Part shown: piece by piece, positions 8,429 through 18,175 of the stretch | Layout of the letters: every line of letters starts with the position of its first letter | Numbering within the stretch: the stretch's first letter is position 1 | NCBI RefSeq assembly: GCF_000783395.1 | Contig: NZ_JSFK01000015.1 | Coordinates: 182,670-246,669, forward strand | Length of the DNA: 64,000 nucleotides | Direction: 5' to 3' | DNA from: Pseudomonas chlororaphis | GTDB lineage: Bacteria > Pseudomonadota > Gammaproteobacteria > Pseudomonadales > Pseudomonadaceae | Translations under genes and position numbers: made by a program | The notes under the pieces: generated by a model | What the model saw: only the letters and a program-made list of their open reading frames with translations | What the model was told of the DNA's origin: nothing | The model's database searches: none

Positions 8429-10201
8429 ATGGCTAACATTCCAACGATTTCTTTCGACGCTATCATTATTGGTGGTGGCGGTGCCGGCATGCGCGCTGCG
8501 CTGCAACTGGCACAGGGCGGTCACAAGACTGCCGTGATCACCAAGGTCTTCCCGACCCGTTCGCACACTGTATCCGCCCAGGGCGGCATCACTTGCGCGA
8601 TCGCGTCCGCTGACCCGAACGATGACTGGCGCTGGCACATGTACGATACCGTCAAGGGCTCCGACTACATCGGTGACCAGGACGCTATCGAGTACATGTG
8701 TCAGGAAGGTCCGGCCGCGGTTTTCGAGCTGGACCACATGGGTCTGCCGTTCTCGCGTACCGAACAAGGCCGTATCTACCAGCGTCCGTTCGGTGGTCAG
8801 TCCAAGGACTACGGCAAGGGCGGTCAGGCTGCACGTACTTGCGCGGCGTCCGACCGTACCGGTCACGCACTGCTGCACACCCTTTATCAGGGCAACCTGA
8901 AAGCCGGTACCACGTTCCTGAACGAGTACTACGCTGTTGATCTGGTGAAAAACCAGGAAGGCGAATTCGTCGGTGTGATCGCAATCTGCATCGAAACCGG
9001 CGAAACCACCTACATCCGCGCCAAGGCCACCGTACTGGCTACCGGCGGTGCAGGTCGTATCTACGCTTCCACCACCAACGCCCTGATCAACACCGGTGAC
9101 GGCGTTGGCATGGCTCTGCGTGCTGGCGTACCGGTACAAGACATCGAAATGTGGCAGTTCCACCCGACCGGCATCGCCGGCGCCGGTGTACTGGTTACAG
9201 AAGGTTGCCGTGGTGAAGGTGGTTACCTGATCAACAAGCACGGCGAGCGTTTCATGGAGCGTTATGCTCCGAACGCCAAAGACCTTGCCGGTCGTGACGT
9301 GGTTGCTCGCTCGATGGTTAAAGAAATCATCGCTGGCAACGGTTGCGGTCCGAATGGCGACCACGTAATGCTCAAACTCGACCACTTGGGCGAGGAAGTG
9401 CTGCACAGCCGTCTGCCAGGCATCTGCGAACTGTCGAAGACTTTCGCTCACGTTGACCCGGTTGTTGCGCCGGTTCCGGTTGTTCCGACTTGCCACTATA
9501 TGATGGGCGGCGTTGCCACCAACATTCATGGCCAGGCGATCACCCAGAACGCCGAAGGCGTGGATCAGATCATTCCTGGTCTGTTCGCGGTAGGTGAAGT
9601 GGCTTGCGTATCGGTGCACGGTGCCAACCGTCTGGGCGGCAACTCGCTGCTCGACCTGGTGGTATTCGGCCGCGCTGCCGGCCTGCACCTGGAAAAAGCG
9701 CTGACCGACGGCATCGAATACGACGACGCTACCGAAGCCGATATTGAAGCTGCCCTGTCGCGCCTGAACGCACTGAACAACCGTACCGACGGCGAAGACG
9801 TAGCTACTCTGCGTCGCGAGCTGCAAAGCTGCATGCAGAACTACTTCGGCGTATTCCGTACCGGCGAATACATGCAGAAAGGTATCGCTCAGCTTGCTGA
9901 CCTGCGTACCCGCATCGCCAACGTGAAGATCAACGATAAGTCGCAGGCGTTCAACACTGCCCGTATCGAAGCGCTGGAGCTGCAAAACCTGCTGGAAGTG
10001 GCTGAAGCTACCGCCATCGCGGCCGAAGTACGTAAAGAGTCCCGCGGTGCTCACGCCCGTGAAGACTTCGAAGATCGTGACGACGAAAACTGGCTGTGCC
10101 ACACCCTGTACTTCCCGGGTGACAAGCGCGTCACCAAGCGTGCCGTGAACTTCTCGCCGAAGACTGTTCCGACTTTCGAACCTAAAGTCCGGACTTATTA
10201 A
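8429..10201 (+). CDS. sdhA: Succinate dehydrogenase flavoprotein subunit
   Basis: 590 residues, full length. The dinucleotide-binding loop is GGGGAGMRAAL (residues 15-25). The FAD is attached covalently through the His of TRSHTVSAQGG (His46). Substrate-site blocks HPTGIAGAG, RSMVKEI and GANRLGGNSLLD are intact. It oxidises succinate to fumarate and passes electrons to the SdhB iron-sulfur clusters. It is the third gene of sdhCDAB and is followed by sdhB after 11 bp. Confidence 0.98.
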   Translation: MANIPTISFDAIIIGGGGAGMRAALQLAQGGHKTAVITKVFPTRSHTVSAQGGITCAIASADPNDDWRWHMYDTVKGSDYIGDQDAIEYMCQEGPAAVFELDHMGLPFSRTEQGRIYQRPFGGQSKDYGKGGQAARTCAASDRTGHALLHTLYQGNLKAGTTFLNEYYAVDLVKNQEGEFVGVIAICIETGETTYIRAKATVLATGGAGRIYASTTNALINTGDGVGMALRAGVPVQDIEMWQFHPTGIAGAGVLVTEGCRGEGGYLINKHGERFMERYAPNAKDLAGRDVVARSMVKEIIAGNGCGPNGDHVMLKLDHLGEEVLHSRLPGICELSKTFAHVDPVVAPVPVVPTCHYMMGGVATNIHGQAITQNAEGVDQIIPGLFAVGEVACVSVHGANRLGGNSLLDLVVFGRAAGLHLEKALTDGIEYDDATEADIEAALSRLNALNNRTDGEDVATLRRELQSCMQNYFGVFRTGEYMQKGIAQLADLRTRIANVKINDKSQAFNTARIEALELQNLLEVAEATAIAAEVRKESRGAHAREDFEDRDDENWLCHTLYFPGDKRVTKRAVNFSPKTVPTFEPKVRTY

Positions 10202-10212
10202 GGGTGACCGCC

Positions 10213-10917
10213 ATGTTGCAAGTCAGTGTTTATCGCTACAACCCTGATCAGGACGCTGCGCCGTTCATGCAGGAATTCCAGGTCGATACCGGTGGTAAAG
10301 ACCTGATGGTGCTGGACGTGCTGGCCCTGATCAAAGAGCAGGACGAGGGTTTCTCCTATCGTCGCTCTTGCCGTGAAGGTGTCTGCGGCTCCGACGGCAT
10401 GAACATCAACGGCAAGAACGGTCTGGCCTGCATCACGCCACTGTCCGCCGTTGTAAAAGGTAACAAGTTGATCGTTCGTCCGCTGCCAGGTTTGCCGGTT
10501 ATCCGTGACCTGGTTGTCGATATGAGCATCTTCTACAAGCAATACGAGAAGGTGAAGCCTTACCTGCAGAACGACACGCCGGCTCCGGCCATCGAGCGTC
10601 TGCAGTCGCCAGAAGAGCGTGAAAAGCTCGACGGTCTGTACGAGTGCATCCTGTGCGCTTGCTGCTCGACTTCGTGCCCGTCCTTCTGGTGGAACCCGGA
10701 CAAGTTCCTGGGTCCAGCTGCGCTGCTGCAAGCTTATCGCTTCCTGGCAGACAGCCGTGACACCAAGACTAACGAGCGTCTGGCTTCGCTCGATGACCCG
10801 TTCAGCGTCTTCCGCTGCCGGGGCATCATGAACTGCGTCAACGTATGTCCGAAAGGCCTGAACCCGACTAAGGCCATCGGTCACATCCGTAACATGCTGC
10901 TTTCGAGCGGCGTGTGA
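10213..10917 (+). CDS. sdhB: Succinate dehydrogenase iron-sulfur subunit
   Basis: 234 residues from ATG 10213; an in-frame GTG nine bases earlier is less likely because AAGGGTGA is correctly placed for the ATG. All cluster ligands are present: [2Fe-2S] in SCREGVCGSDGMN plus a later Cys, and the [4Fe-4S]/[3Fe-4S] ligands in CILCACCSTSCPSFWW and CRGIMNCVNVCPKGLNP. It carries electrons from SdhA to the membrane quinone site. A 251-bp gap with a small GC hairpin (CGCGGG / CCCGCG near 10955) separates it from sucA. Confidence 0.97.
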   Translation: MLQVSVYRYNPDQDAAPFMQEFQVDTGGKDLMVLDVLALIKEQDEGFSYRRSCREGVCGSDGMNINGKNGLACITPLSAVVKGNKLIVRPLPGLPVIRDLVVDMSIFYKQYEKVKPYLQNDTPAPAIERLQSPEEREKLDGLYECILCACCSTSCPSFWWNPDKFLGPAALLQAYRFLADSRDTKTNERLASLDDPFSVFRCRGIMNCVNVCPKGLNPTKAIGHIRNMLLSSGV

Positions 10918-11168
10918 TTCAGCTGCTGTAACCGCTGCACCGTAGAGGCTGTGGCGCGGGCTTCAACCCGCGTCATGGCTATAACCAGAGCAGTAGCCAC
11001 AAGCTGCCGCTCTTATTTTGAAGAAATGAGACAAGCAGGGGCATCCGGGCTGGTACCCGGACTATCAGTGTGATCCTAAGTGGCTTGTTTTAGTCGCTGC
11101 ATTCGGACTTCTGCAAGTTTGCTCGGTGTCGACATCGATGGTGTTCCCCTAACCGAGGGTGACCAAGC

Positions 11169-14000
11169 ATGCAAGAAAGCGTGATGCAGCGCATGTGGAA
11201 CAGCGCCTACCTTTCAGGTGGAAACGCTGCCTATGTGGAAGAGCTTTATGAGCTCTACCTGCACGACCCTAACGCTGTGCCAGAAGAGTGGCGCACCTAC
11301 TTTCAGAAGTTGCCTGCCGACGGCAACTCTGCCACTGATGTTTCGCACTCCACGATTCGCGATCATTTCGTGCTGCTGGCAAAGAACCAGCGCCGCGCTC
11401 AACCGGTTTCCGCCGGCAGCGTGAGCAGTGAGCACGAGAAGAAGCAAGTTGAAGTGTTGCGATTGATCCAGGCCTACCGTATGCGTGGCCACCAGGCAGC
11501 CCAGCTTGACCCGCTGGGGCTGTGGCAGCGTCCTGCACCTGCAGACCTGTCGATCAATCATTACGGCTTGACCAATGCCGATCTTGATACGACCTTCCGT
11601 GCCGGCGACCTGTTCATCGGCAAAGAGGAAGCGAGCCTACGCGAAATTCACGAAGCGTTGCAGCAGACATATTGCCGCACCATCGGCGCTGAATTTACGC
11701 ACATCACCGATTCCGAGCAGCGCCAGTGGTTCCAGCAGCGTCTGGAAAGCGTGCGTGGTCGTCCGACGTACTCCGCCGACATCAAGAGCCACCTGCTTGA
11801 GCGCGTGACTGCCGGTGAAGGCCTGGAAAAATACCTGGGCACCAAATACCCGGGCACCAAGCGTTTCGGTCTGGAAGGCGGCGAAAGCCTGATTCCGATG
11901 CTCGACGAACTGATCCAGCGTTCCGGTTCCTACGGCACCAAGGAAGTCGTCATCGGCATGGCCCACCGTGGCCGTCTGAACGTACTGGTCAACACCTTCG
12001 GCAAGAACCCGCGCGAGCTGTTCGACGAGTTCGAAGGCAAGAAGAAGGTCGAGCTGGGTTCCGGTGACGTTAAGTATCACCAGGGCTTCTCGTCCAACGT
12101 GATGACCGCCGGCGGTGAAGTTCACCTGGCCATGGCGTTCAACCCGTCCCACCTGGAAATCGTTTCCCCGGTGGTAGAAGGTTCGGTTCGCGCCCGTCAG
12201 GATCGTCGTAACGACCCGACCGGTGAGAAGGTTCTGCCGATCTCCATCCACGGTGATGCTGCATTCGCAGGTCAAGGCGTGGTCATGGAAACCTTCCAGA
12301 TGTCGCAGACCCGCGGTTTCAAGACCGGCGGCACCGTGCACATCGTGATCAACAACCAGGTCGGTTTCACCATCAGCAACCCGCTGGACTCGCGTTCCAC
12401 CGAGTACGCCACCGACGTTGCGAAGATGATCCAGGCGCCGATCCTCCATGTGAATGGTGATGATCCGGAAGCCGTGTTGTTCGTGACCCAGCTGGCCATC
12501 GACTACCGCATGCAGTTCAAGCGTGACGTGGTGATCGACCTGGTCTGCTACCGTCGTCGCGGCCACAACGAAGCTGACGAGCCTAGCGGCACCCAGCCTC
12601 TGATGTATCAGCAGATCACCAAACAGCGCACCACCCGTGAGCTGTACGCTGATCGTCTGACCCAGGGCGGTGTACTCGACGCAGAGCGTGTTCAGGCGAA
12701 AGTCGACGAATACCGCAACGCGCTGGACAACGGTCTGCACGTAGTGAAGTCGCTGGTCAAAGAGCCGAACAAAGAGCTGTTCGTGGACTGGCGTCCGTAT
12801 CTGGGCCACGCCTGGACTGCGCGTCACGACACCCGCTTCGATCTGAAGACCCTGCAAGAACTGTCCGCCAAGCTGCTGGAAATTCCGGAAGGCTTCGTGG
12901 TTCAGCGTCAGGTTTCGAAGATCTACGAAGACCGTCAGAAGATGCAAGCAGGCGGCCTGCCGATCAACTGGGGTTACGCCGAAACCATGGCGTACGCGAC
13001 CCTGGCGTTCGAAGGTCACCCGATCCGCATGACCGGTCAGGACATCGGCCGCGGTACGTTCTCGCACCGTCACGCTGTGTTGCACAACCAGAAAGACGCG
13101 GGTACCTACATTCCGCTGCAGCACCTGTACGACGGTCAGCCACGCTTTGACCTGTACGACTCGTTCCTGTCGGAAGAAGCGGTACTGGCGTTCGAATACG
13201 GTTACTCGACCACCACGCCGGATGCGCTGGTGATCTGGGAAGCCCAGTTCGGCGACTTCGCCAACGGTGCACAGGTTGTAATCGACCAGTTCATCACCAG
13301 CGGCGAGCACAAGTGGGGCCGTCTCTGCGGTCTGACCATGTTGCTGCCACACGGTTACGAAGGTCAGGGCCCTGAGCACAGCTCGGCACGTCTTGAGCGT
13401 TACCTGCAATTGTGCGCCGAGCACAACATTCAGGTCGCCGTGCCGACCACGCCAGCACAGATCTACCACTTGCTGCGTCGTCAGGTCATTCGTCCGCTGC
13501 GCAAGCCGCTGATCGTGCTGACTCCAAAGTCGCTGCTGCGCCACAAGCTGGCCATCTCGACCCTGGAAGATCTGGCCGAAGGTTCGTTCCAGACCGTGAT
13601 CCCGGAAATCGATGCACTGGACCCGAAAAAGGTCGAGCGCGTTGTTCTGTGCAGCGGCAAGGTTTACTACGACCTGCTGGAAAAACGCCGTGCCGAAGGC
13701 CGTGAAGATATTGCCATCGTGCGTATCGAGCAGCTGTATCCGTTCCCTGAGGACGACTTGAAAGAAGTCCTGGCACCTTATACCAACGTCAAGCATGCCG
13801 TTTGGTGTCAGGAAGAGCCGATGAACCAGGGCGCCTGGTACTGCAGCCAGCATCACTTGCGTCGCAGCATCGGTAACCTCGACAAGTCTCTCGTACTTGA
13901 GTACGCGGGCCGTGAGGCTTCTGCTGCACCTGCTTGTGGTTACGCATCGATGCACGCCGAGCAGCAGGAAAAACTGCTGCAAGATGCTTTCACTGTTTAA
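11169..14000 (+). CDS. sucA: 2-oxoglutarate dehydrogenase E1 component
   Basis: 943 residues, the usual size. It decarboxylates 2-oxoglutarate with thiamine diphosphate and transfers the succinyl group to the lipoyl arm of SucB. The N-terminus (WNSAYLSGGNAAYVEELYELY) is the E2-docking helix. The diphosphate-binding region includes GMAHRGRLNVLVN, HGDAAFAGQGVVMETFQ and the downstream GHNEADEPS. The start is ATG 11169 with GAGGGTGA ahead. It is separated from sdhB by 251 bp that could hold an internal promoter; none is obvious. sucB follows after 44 bp. Confidence 0.98.
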   Translation: MQESVMQRMWNSAYLSGGNAAYVEELYELYLHDPNAVPEEWRTYFQKLPADGNSATDVSHSTIRDHFVLLAKNQRRAQPVSAGSVSSEHEKKQVEVLRLIQAYRMRGHQAAQLDPLGLWQRPAPADLSINHYGLTNADLDTTFRAGDLFIGKEEASLREIHEALQQTYCRTIGAEFTHITDSEQRQWFQQRLESVRGRPTYSADIKSHLLERVTAGEGLEKYLGTKYPGTKRFGLEGGESLIPMLDELIQRSGSYGTKEVVIGMAHRGRLNVLVNTFGKNPRELFDEFEGKKKVELGSGDVKYHQGFSSNVMTAGGEVHLAMAFNPSHLEIVSPVVEGSVRARQDRRNDPTGEKVLPISIHGDAAFAGQGVVMETFQMSQTRGFKTGGTVHIVINNQVGFTISNPLDSRSTEYATDVAKMIQAPILHVNGDDPEAVLFVTQLAIDYRMQFKRDVVIDLVCYRRRGHNEADEPSGTQPLMYQQITKQRTTRELYADRLTQGGVLDAERVQAKVDEYRNALDNGLHVVKSLVKEPNKELFVDWRPYLGHAWTARHDTRFDLKTLQELSAKLLEIPEGFVVQRQVSKIYEDRQKMQAGGLPINWGYAETMAYATLAFEGHPIRMTGQDIGRGTFSHRHAVLHNQKDAGTYIPLQHLYDGQPRFDLYDSFLSEEAVLAFEYGYSTTTPDALVIWEAQFGDFANGAQVVIDQFITSGEHKWGRLCGLTMLLPHGYEGQGPEHSSARLERYLQLCAEHNIQVAVPTTPAQIYHLLRRQVIRPLRKPLIVLTPKSLLRHKLAISTLEDLAEGSFQTVIPEIDALDPKKVERVVLCSGKVYYDLLEKRRAEGREDIAIVRIEQLYPFPEDDLKEVLAPYTNVKHAVWCQEEPMNQGAWYCSQHHLRRSIGNLDKSLVLEYAGREASAAPACGYASMHAEQQEKLLQDAFTV

Positions 14001-14044
14001 CGCCTTCGCGCTGACTGAAACCGAATTTTAAGGACCCACAGATA

Positions 14045-15292
14045 ATGGCTATCGAAATCAAAGCCCCGTCATTCCCGGAATCGGTTGCCGATGGCACCGT
14101 TGCCACTTGGCACAAGAAACCAGGTGAGGCCGTCAAGCGTGACGACCTGATTGTCGACATCGAAACCGACAAAGTCGTACTCGAAGTCCTGGCTGAAGCT
14201 GACGGCGTGCTGGGCGCAATCGTTGCCAACGAAGGCGATACCGTTCTTTCCAACCAGGTACTGGGCTCGATCGAAGAGGGCAGCGCTGCCGCTGCTCCAG
14301 CCGCCGCTGCTGCTCCGGCTGCTGCTCCAGCCGCCGCTGCTGCTCCGGCTGCTGCTGCCGCTGCAACTGCTGGCGAAGGCGAAGACGATCCTGTTGCTGC
14401 TCCTGCCGCGCGCAAGCTGGCTGAAGAAAACGGCATCAACATCGCTTCCGTTGCCGGCACCGGCAAGGGCGGTCGTGTGACCAAGGAAGACGTGGTTGCA
14501 GCTGTTGCTGCCAAGAAAGCCGCTCCGGCTGCCGCGCCTGCCAAGGCTGCTGCTCCTTCGGCCGCCGCTCCTGTGTTCGCTGCTGGCGACCGCATCGAGA
14601 AACGCGTACCGATGACCCGCGTTCGTGCCACCGTGGCCAAGCGTCTGGTTGAAGCACAGTCGAACATGGCGATGCTGACCACTTTCAACGAAGTCGACAT
14701 GACTGAAGTCATGGCTCTGCGTTCGAAGTACAAGGACCTGTTCGAGAAGTCCCACAACGGCGTACGCTTGGGCTTCATGTCGTTCTTCGTCAAGGCTGCT
14801 ACCGAAGCGCTGAAACGCTTCCCGGCTGTCAACGCGTCGATCGACGGCGGCGACATCGTTTACCACGGTTACGCGGACATCGGCGTTGCCGTTTCCAGCG
14901 ACCGTGGCCTGGTTGTTCCGGTTCTGCGTAACGCCGAGCTGATGAGCCTGGCTGAAATCGAAGGCGGCATCGCCACTTTCGGCAAGAAAGCCCGTGACGG
15001 CAAATTGTCGATGGACGAGATGACCGGTGGTACCTTCACCATCACCAACGGTGGTACCTTCGGTTCGATGATGTCGACCCCGATCGTCAACCCGCCGCAG
15101 GCAGCGATTCTGGGCATGCACAACATCATCCAGCGTCCTATGGCCATCAACGGTCAGGTCGTTATCCGTCCGATGATGTACCTGGCACTGTCCTACGATC
15201 ACCGTCTGATCGATGGCAAAGAAGCTGTGACCTTCCTGGTGACCATCAAGAACCTGCTGGAAGATCCGGCTCGTCTGTTGCTGGATATCTGA
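14045..15292 (+). CDS. sucB: 2-oxoglutarate dehydrogenase E2 (dihydrolipoyl succinyltransferase)
   Basis: 415 residues. An N-terminal lipoyl domain carries the lipoylated Lys43 in DIETDKVVLEV. An Ala/Pro-rich flexible linker (about residues 80-117), with an internal repeat AAAPAAAPAA, leads to the E1/E3-binding domain (about 118-155, ARKLAEENGI...GRVTKEDV). A second Ala/Pro linker precedes the catalytic core with the acyltransferase motif SYDHRLIDGKEA near the C-terminus. It forms the core of the complex that makes succinyl-CoA. The linker's repeated GCTGCTCCGGCT codons are a likely site of length variation between strains. Confidence 0.98.
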   Translation: MAIEIKAPSFPESVADGTVATWHKKPGEAVKRDDLIVDIETDKVVLEVLAEADGVLGAIVANEGDTVLSNQVLGSIEEGSAAAAPAAAAAPAAAPAAAAAPAAAAAATAGEGEDDPVAAPAARKLAEENGINIASVAGTGKGGRVTKEDVVAAVAAKKAAPAAAPAKAAAPSAAAPVFAAGDRIEKRVPMTRVRATVAKRLVEAQSNMAMLTTFNEVDMTEVMALRSKYKDLFEKSHNGVRLGFMSFFVKAATEALKRFPAVNASIDGGDIVYHGYADIGVAVSSDRGLVVPVLRNAELMSLAEIEGGIATFGKKARDGKLSMDEMTGGTFTITNGGTFGSMMSTPIVNPPQAAILGMHNIIQRPMAINGQVVIRPMMYLALSYDHRLIDGKEAVTFLVTIKNLLEDPARLLLDI

Positions 15293-15389
15293 TAGAAGCA
15301 GTCGCGGGCTTCAAGTTTCAAGCTGCAGGAAAGGGCAGCTTGGCTTGGAGCGCGCGGCTTGAAGCTTTTCGCTAAAGAGGATTTTTTGA

Positions 15390-16826
15390 ATGTCGCAGAA
15401 ATTTGACGTAGTAGTGATCGGTGCTGGCCCTGGTGGCTACGTGGCTGCCATCAAGGCCGCGCAGCTGGGTCTGACCACTGCCTGCATCGAGAAGTACACC
15501 GACGCAGAAGGCAAGCAAGCCCTGGGCGGCACCTGCCTGAACGTGGGCTGCATTCCTTCCAAGGCGCTGCTCGACAGTTCCTGGAAATACAAGGAAGCGA
15601 AAGAAAGCTTCAACGTTCACGGTATCTCGACTGGCGAAGTCAAAATGGACGTCGCTGCGATGGTTGGCCGCAAGGCTGGCATCGTCAAGAACCTGACCGG
15701 CGGCGTTGCCACTCTATTCAAGGCCAACGGCGTTACTTCGATCCAGGGCCACGGCAAACTGCTGGCTGGCAAGAAAGTCGAAGTCACCAAGCCAGACGGC
15801 TCGGTTGAAGTCATCGAAGCTGAAAACGTCATCCTGGCTCCAGGTTCGCGTCCGATCGACATTCCACCGGCTCCGGTTGATCAGAAAGTCATCGTCGATT
15901 CGACTGGCGCTCTGGAATTCCAATCCGTACCTAAGCGTCTGGGCGTGATCGGCGCTGGCGTGATCGGTCTGGAACTGGGTTCGGTGTGGTCGCGTCTGGG
16001 TTCGGAAGTGGTTGTTCTGGAAGCTCTGGACACTTTCCTGATGGCAGCGGACACCGCTGTTTCCAAGGAAGCGCTGAAAACCCTGACCAAACAAGGTCTG
16101 GACATCAAACTGGGCGCTCGCGTAACCGGCTCGAAAGTGAACGGCGACGAAGTCGTTGTGAACTACACCGATGCCAACGGCGAACAGACCATCACTTTCG
16201 ACAAGCTGATCGTAGCCGTTGGTCGCCGTCCGGTGACCACTGATCTGCTGGCTGCCGACAGCGGCGTGACCCTCGACGAGCGCGGTTTCGTGCACGTTGA
16301 CGATCACTGCGCGACCACCGTACCGGGCGTTTTCGCCATCGGTGACGTGGTTCGCGGCATGATGCTGGCGCACAAGGCATCCGAAGAAGGCATCATGGTT
16401 GTCGAGCGCATCAAGGGCCACAAAGCCCAGATGAACTATGACCTGATCCCTTCGGTTATTTATACTCACCCGGAAATCGCGTGGGTTGGCAAAACCGAGC
16501 AGGCCTTGAAAGCTGAAGGCGTTGAAGTTAACGTCGGCACCTTCCCGTTCGCCGCTTCCGGCCGTGCCATGGCCGCCAACGATACCGGTGGTTTCGTCAA
16601 GGTCATCGCTGATGCCAAGACTGACCGCGTATTGGGTGTGCACGTGATTGGTCCGAGCGCTGCAGAACTGGTTCAGCAGGGCGCGATCGGTATGGAATTC
16701 GGCACCAGCGCTGAAGACCTGGGCATGATGGTTTTCTCCCATCCGACCCTGTCTGAAGCCTTGCACGAAGCTGCTCTGGCTGTGAATGGCGGTGCCATCC
16801 ACATTGCCAACCGCAAAAAGCGTTAA
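15390..16826 (+). CDS. lpdG: Dihydrolipoyl dehydrogenase (E3) of the 2-oxoglutarate complex
   Basis: 478 residues. FAD-binding loop GAGPGGY (11-17), redox disulfide Cys49/Cys54 in GGTCLNVGCIPSK, NAD-binding GAGVIGLELGSVW, and the C-terminal active-site HPTLSEALHEA His-Glu pair are all present. It reoxidises the dihydrolipoyl arm of SucB with NAD. Its place between sucB and sucC indicates it serves the 2-oxoglutarate complex, and probably the glycine cleavage system too, as known for LpdG in pseudomonads. Confidence 0.97.
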   Translation: MSQKFDVVVIGAGPGGYVAAIKAAQLGLTTACIEKYTDAEGKQALGGTCLNVGCIPSKALLDSSWKYKEAKESFNVHGISTGEVKMDVAAMVGRKAGIVKNLTGGVATLFKANGVTSIQGHGKLLAGKKVEVTKPDGSVEVIEAENVILAPGSRPIDIPPAPVDQKVIVDSTGALEFQSVPKRLGVIGAGVIGLELGSVWSRLGSEVVVLEALDTFLMAADTAVSKEALKTLTKQGLDIKLGARVTGSKVNGDEVVVNYTDANGEQTITFDKLIVAVGRRPVTTDLLAADSGVTLDERGFVHVDDHCATTVPGVFAIGDVVRGMMLAHKASEEGIMVVERIKGHKAQMNYDLIPSVIYTHPEIAWVGKTEQALKAEGVEVNVGTFPFAASGRAMAANDTGGFVKVIADAKTDRVLGVHVIGPSAAELVQQGAIGMEFGTSAEDLGMMVFSHPTLSEALHEAALAVNGGAIHIANRKKR

Positions 16827-16909
16827 CAGACAATAAGAAACCACGGCGGTAACGGCCCGTCGTGAGCCTTGCGAGCAAGTCTCACCGCGGAATGTCCGCT
16901 GGACGCAGT

Positions 16910-16932
16910 CTTGCGTAGCTCAGCTACGCAAG
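16910..16932. repeat. Near-perfect palindrome between lpdG and sucC
   Basis: CTTGCGTAGCT and AGCTACGCAAG form 11-bp arms around a single C. No T-tract follows, so it is not a classical terminator. It lies 77 bp before sucC and could be a protein site or an mRNA-processing or stability hairpin. Confidence 0.75.
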
Positions 16933-17008
16933 CAGCAGTCACAGGTGGCGCGGCACTCAAACGAGCGCAGCGCCGAATGCGCAGTACCTAACGAAGACGG
17001 TAAAAAGC

Positions 17009-18175
17009 ATGAATCTTCACGAGTATCAGGGTAAGCAGCTGTTCGCTGAATACGGCCTGCCAGTTTCCACTGGTTACGCAGTAGACACCCCGGAAGCAGC
17101 AGCAGAAGCTTGCGACAAAATCGGCGGCAGCGAGTGGGTTGTCAAAGCCCAGGTCCACGCCGGTGGTCGCGGTAAAGCGGGCGGCGTCAAGCTGGTTCGC
17201 AGCAAAGAAGACGCCAAAGCCTTCGCACAGCAGTGGCTGGGCAAGCGTCTGGTGACTTACCAGACTGACGCCAATGGCCAGCCAGTCACCAAGATCCTGG
17301 TTGAATCGTGCACTGATATCGCTAAAGAGCTGTACCTGGGCGCTGTCGTTGACCGTTCGAGCCGTCGCATCGTGTTCATGGCTTCCACCGAAGGTGGCGT
17401 GGACATCGAGAAAATCGCTCACGACACTCCAGAAAAAATTCTCAAGGCCACTATCGATCCACTGGTTGGCGCTCTGCCATGCCAGGGTCGCGAGCTGGCA
17501 TTCCAGCTGGGTCTGGAAGGCAAACAGGTCAATCAGTTCGCCAAGATCTTCGTAGGTCTGGCCAAGCTGTTCAAGGATCACGACCTGGCTCTGCTGGAAG
17601 TGAACCCGCTGGTGATCAAGGCTGACGGCGATCTGCACTGCCTGGACGCCAAGATCAACATCGACGCCAACGCCATGTACCGTCAGCCTAAGCTGAAGGC
17701 TTTCCACGATCCGTCGCAGGACGATCCGCGCGAAGCGCACGCTGCCAAGTTCGAACTGAACTACGTAGCACTGGAAGGCAACATCGGCTGCATGGTCAAC
17801 GGTGCTGGCCTGGCCATGGGTACCATGGACATCGTCAACCTGCATGGCGGCAAGCCAGCCAACTTCCTCGACGTAGGTGGTGGCGCTACCAAAGAACGCG
17901 TAACTGAAGCGTTCAAGATCATCCTGTCCGACACCAACGTCGCTGCAGTACTGGTCAACATCTTCGGCGGCATCGTTCGCTGCGACATGATTGCCGAAGG
18001 CATCATCGGCGCTGTGAAAGAAGTCGGCGTGAAAATCCCGGTTGTTGTTCGCCTTGAAGGCAACAACGCTGAGCTGGGCGCTAAAGTACTGGCAGAAAGC
18101 GGTTTGAACATCATCGCTGCTACCAGCCTGACCGACGCTGCTCAACAAGTTGTCAAAGCTGCGGAGGGCAAATAA
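17009..18175 (+). CDS. sucC: Succinyl-CoA synthetase beta subunit
   Basis: 388 residues, the standard length. The N-terminal ATP-grasp domain (about 1-235) is followed by the CoA-ligase domain with the conserved NIFGGIVRCDMIAEGI near residue 312. It converts succinyl-CoA, phosphate and ADP (or GDP) to succinate, CoA and ATP as an alpha2beta2 enzyme with SucD. The stop codon overlaps the sucD start (TAATG). A 182-bp gap with a palindrome precedes it. Confidence 0.98.
   Translation: MNLHEYQGKQLFAEYGLPVSTGYAVDTPEAAAEACDKIGGSEWVVKAQVHAGGRGKAGGVKLVRSKEDAKAFAQQWLGKRLVTYQTDANGQPVTKILVESCTDIAKELYLGAVVDRSSRRIVFMASTEGGVDIEKIAHDTPEKILKATIDPLVGALPCQGRELAFQLGLEGKQVNQFAKIFVGLAKLFKDHDLALLEVNPLVIKADGDLHCLDAKINIDANAMYRQPKLKAFHDPSQDDPREAHAAKFELNYVALEGNIGCMVNGAGLAMGTMDIVNLHGGKPANFLDVGGGATKERVTEAFKIILSDTNVAAVLVNIFGGIVRCDMIAEGIIGAVKEVGVKIPVVVRLEGNNAELGAKVLAESGLNIIAATSLTDAAQQVVKAAEGK

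Noticed and set aside
7925..10102. 725-residue antisense ORF across sdhCDA
   Set aside because: Shadow of high-GC coding DNA; sdhC, sdhD and sdhA are certain on the other strand and no ribosome site or domain is seen.
11637..13982. 781-residue antisense ORF across sucA
   Set aside because: Same codon-bias artefact; His/Gln/Val-rich composition without any known domain.
14069..15202. 377-residue antisense ORF across sucB
   Set aside because: Ser/Gly repeats are the reverse reading of the Ala/Pro linker of SucB.
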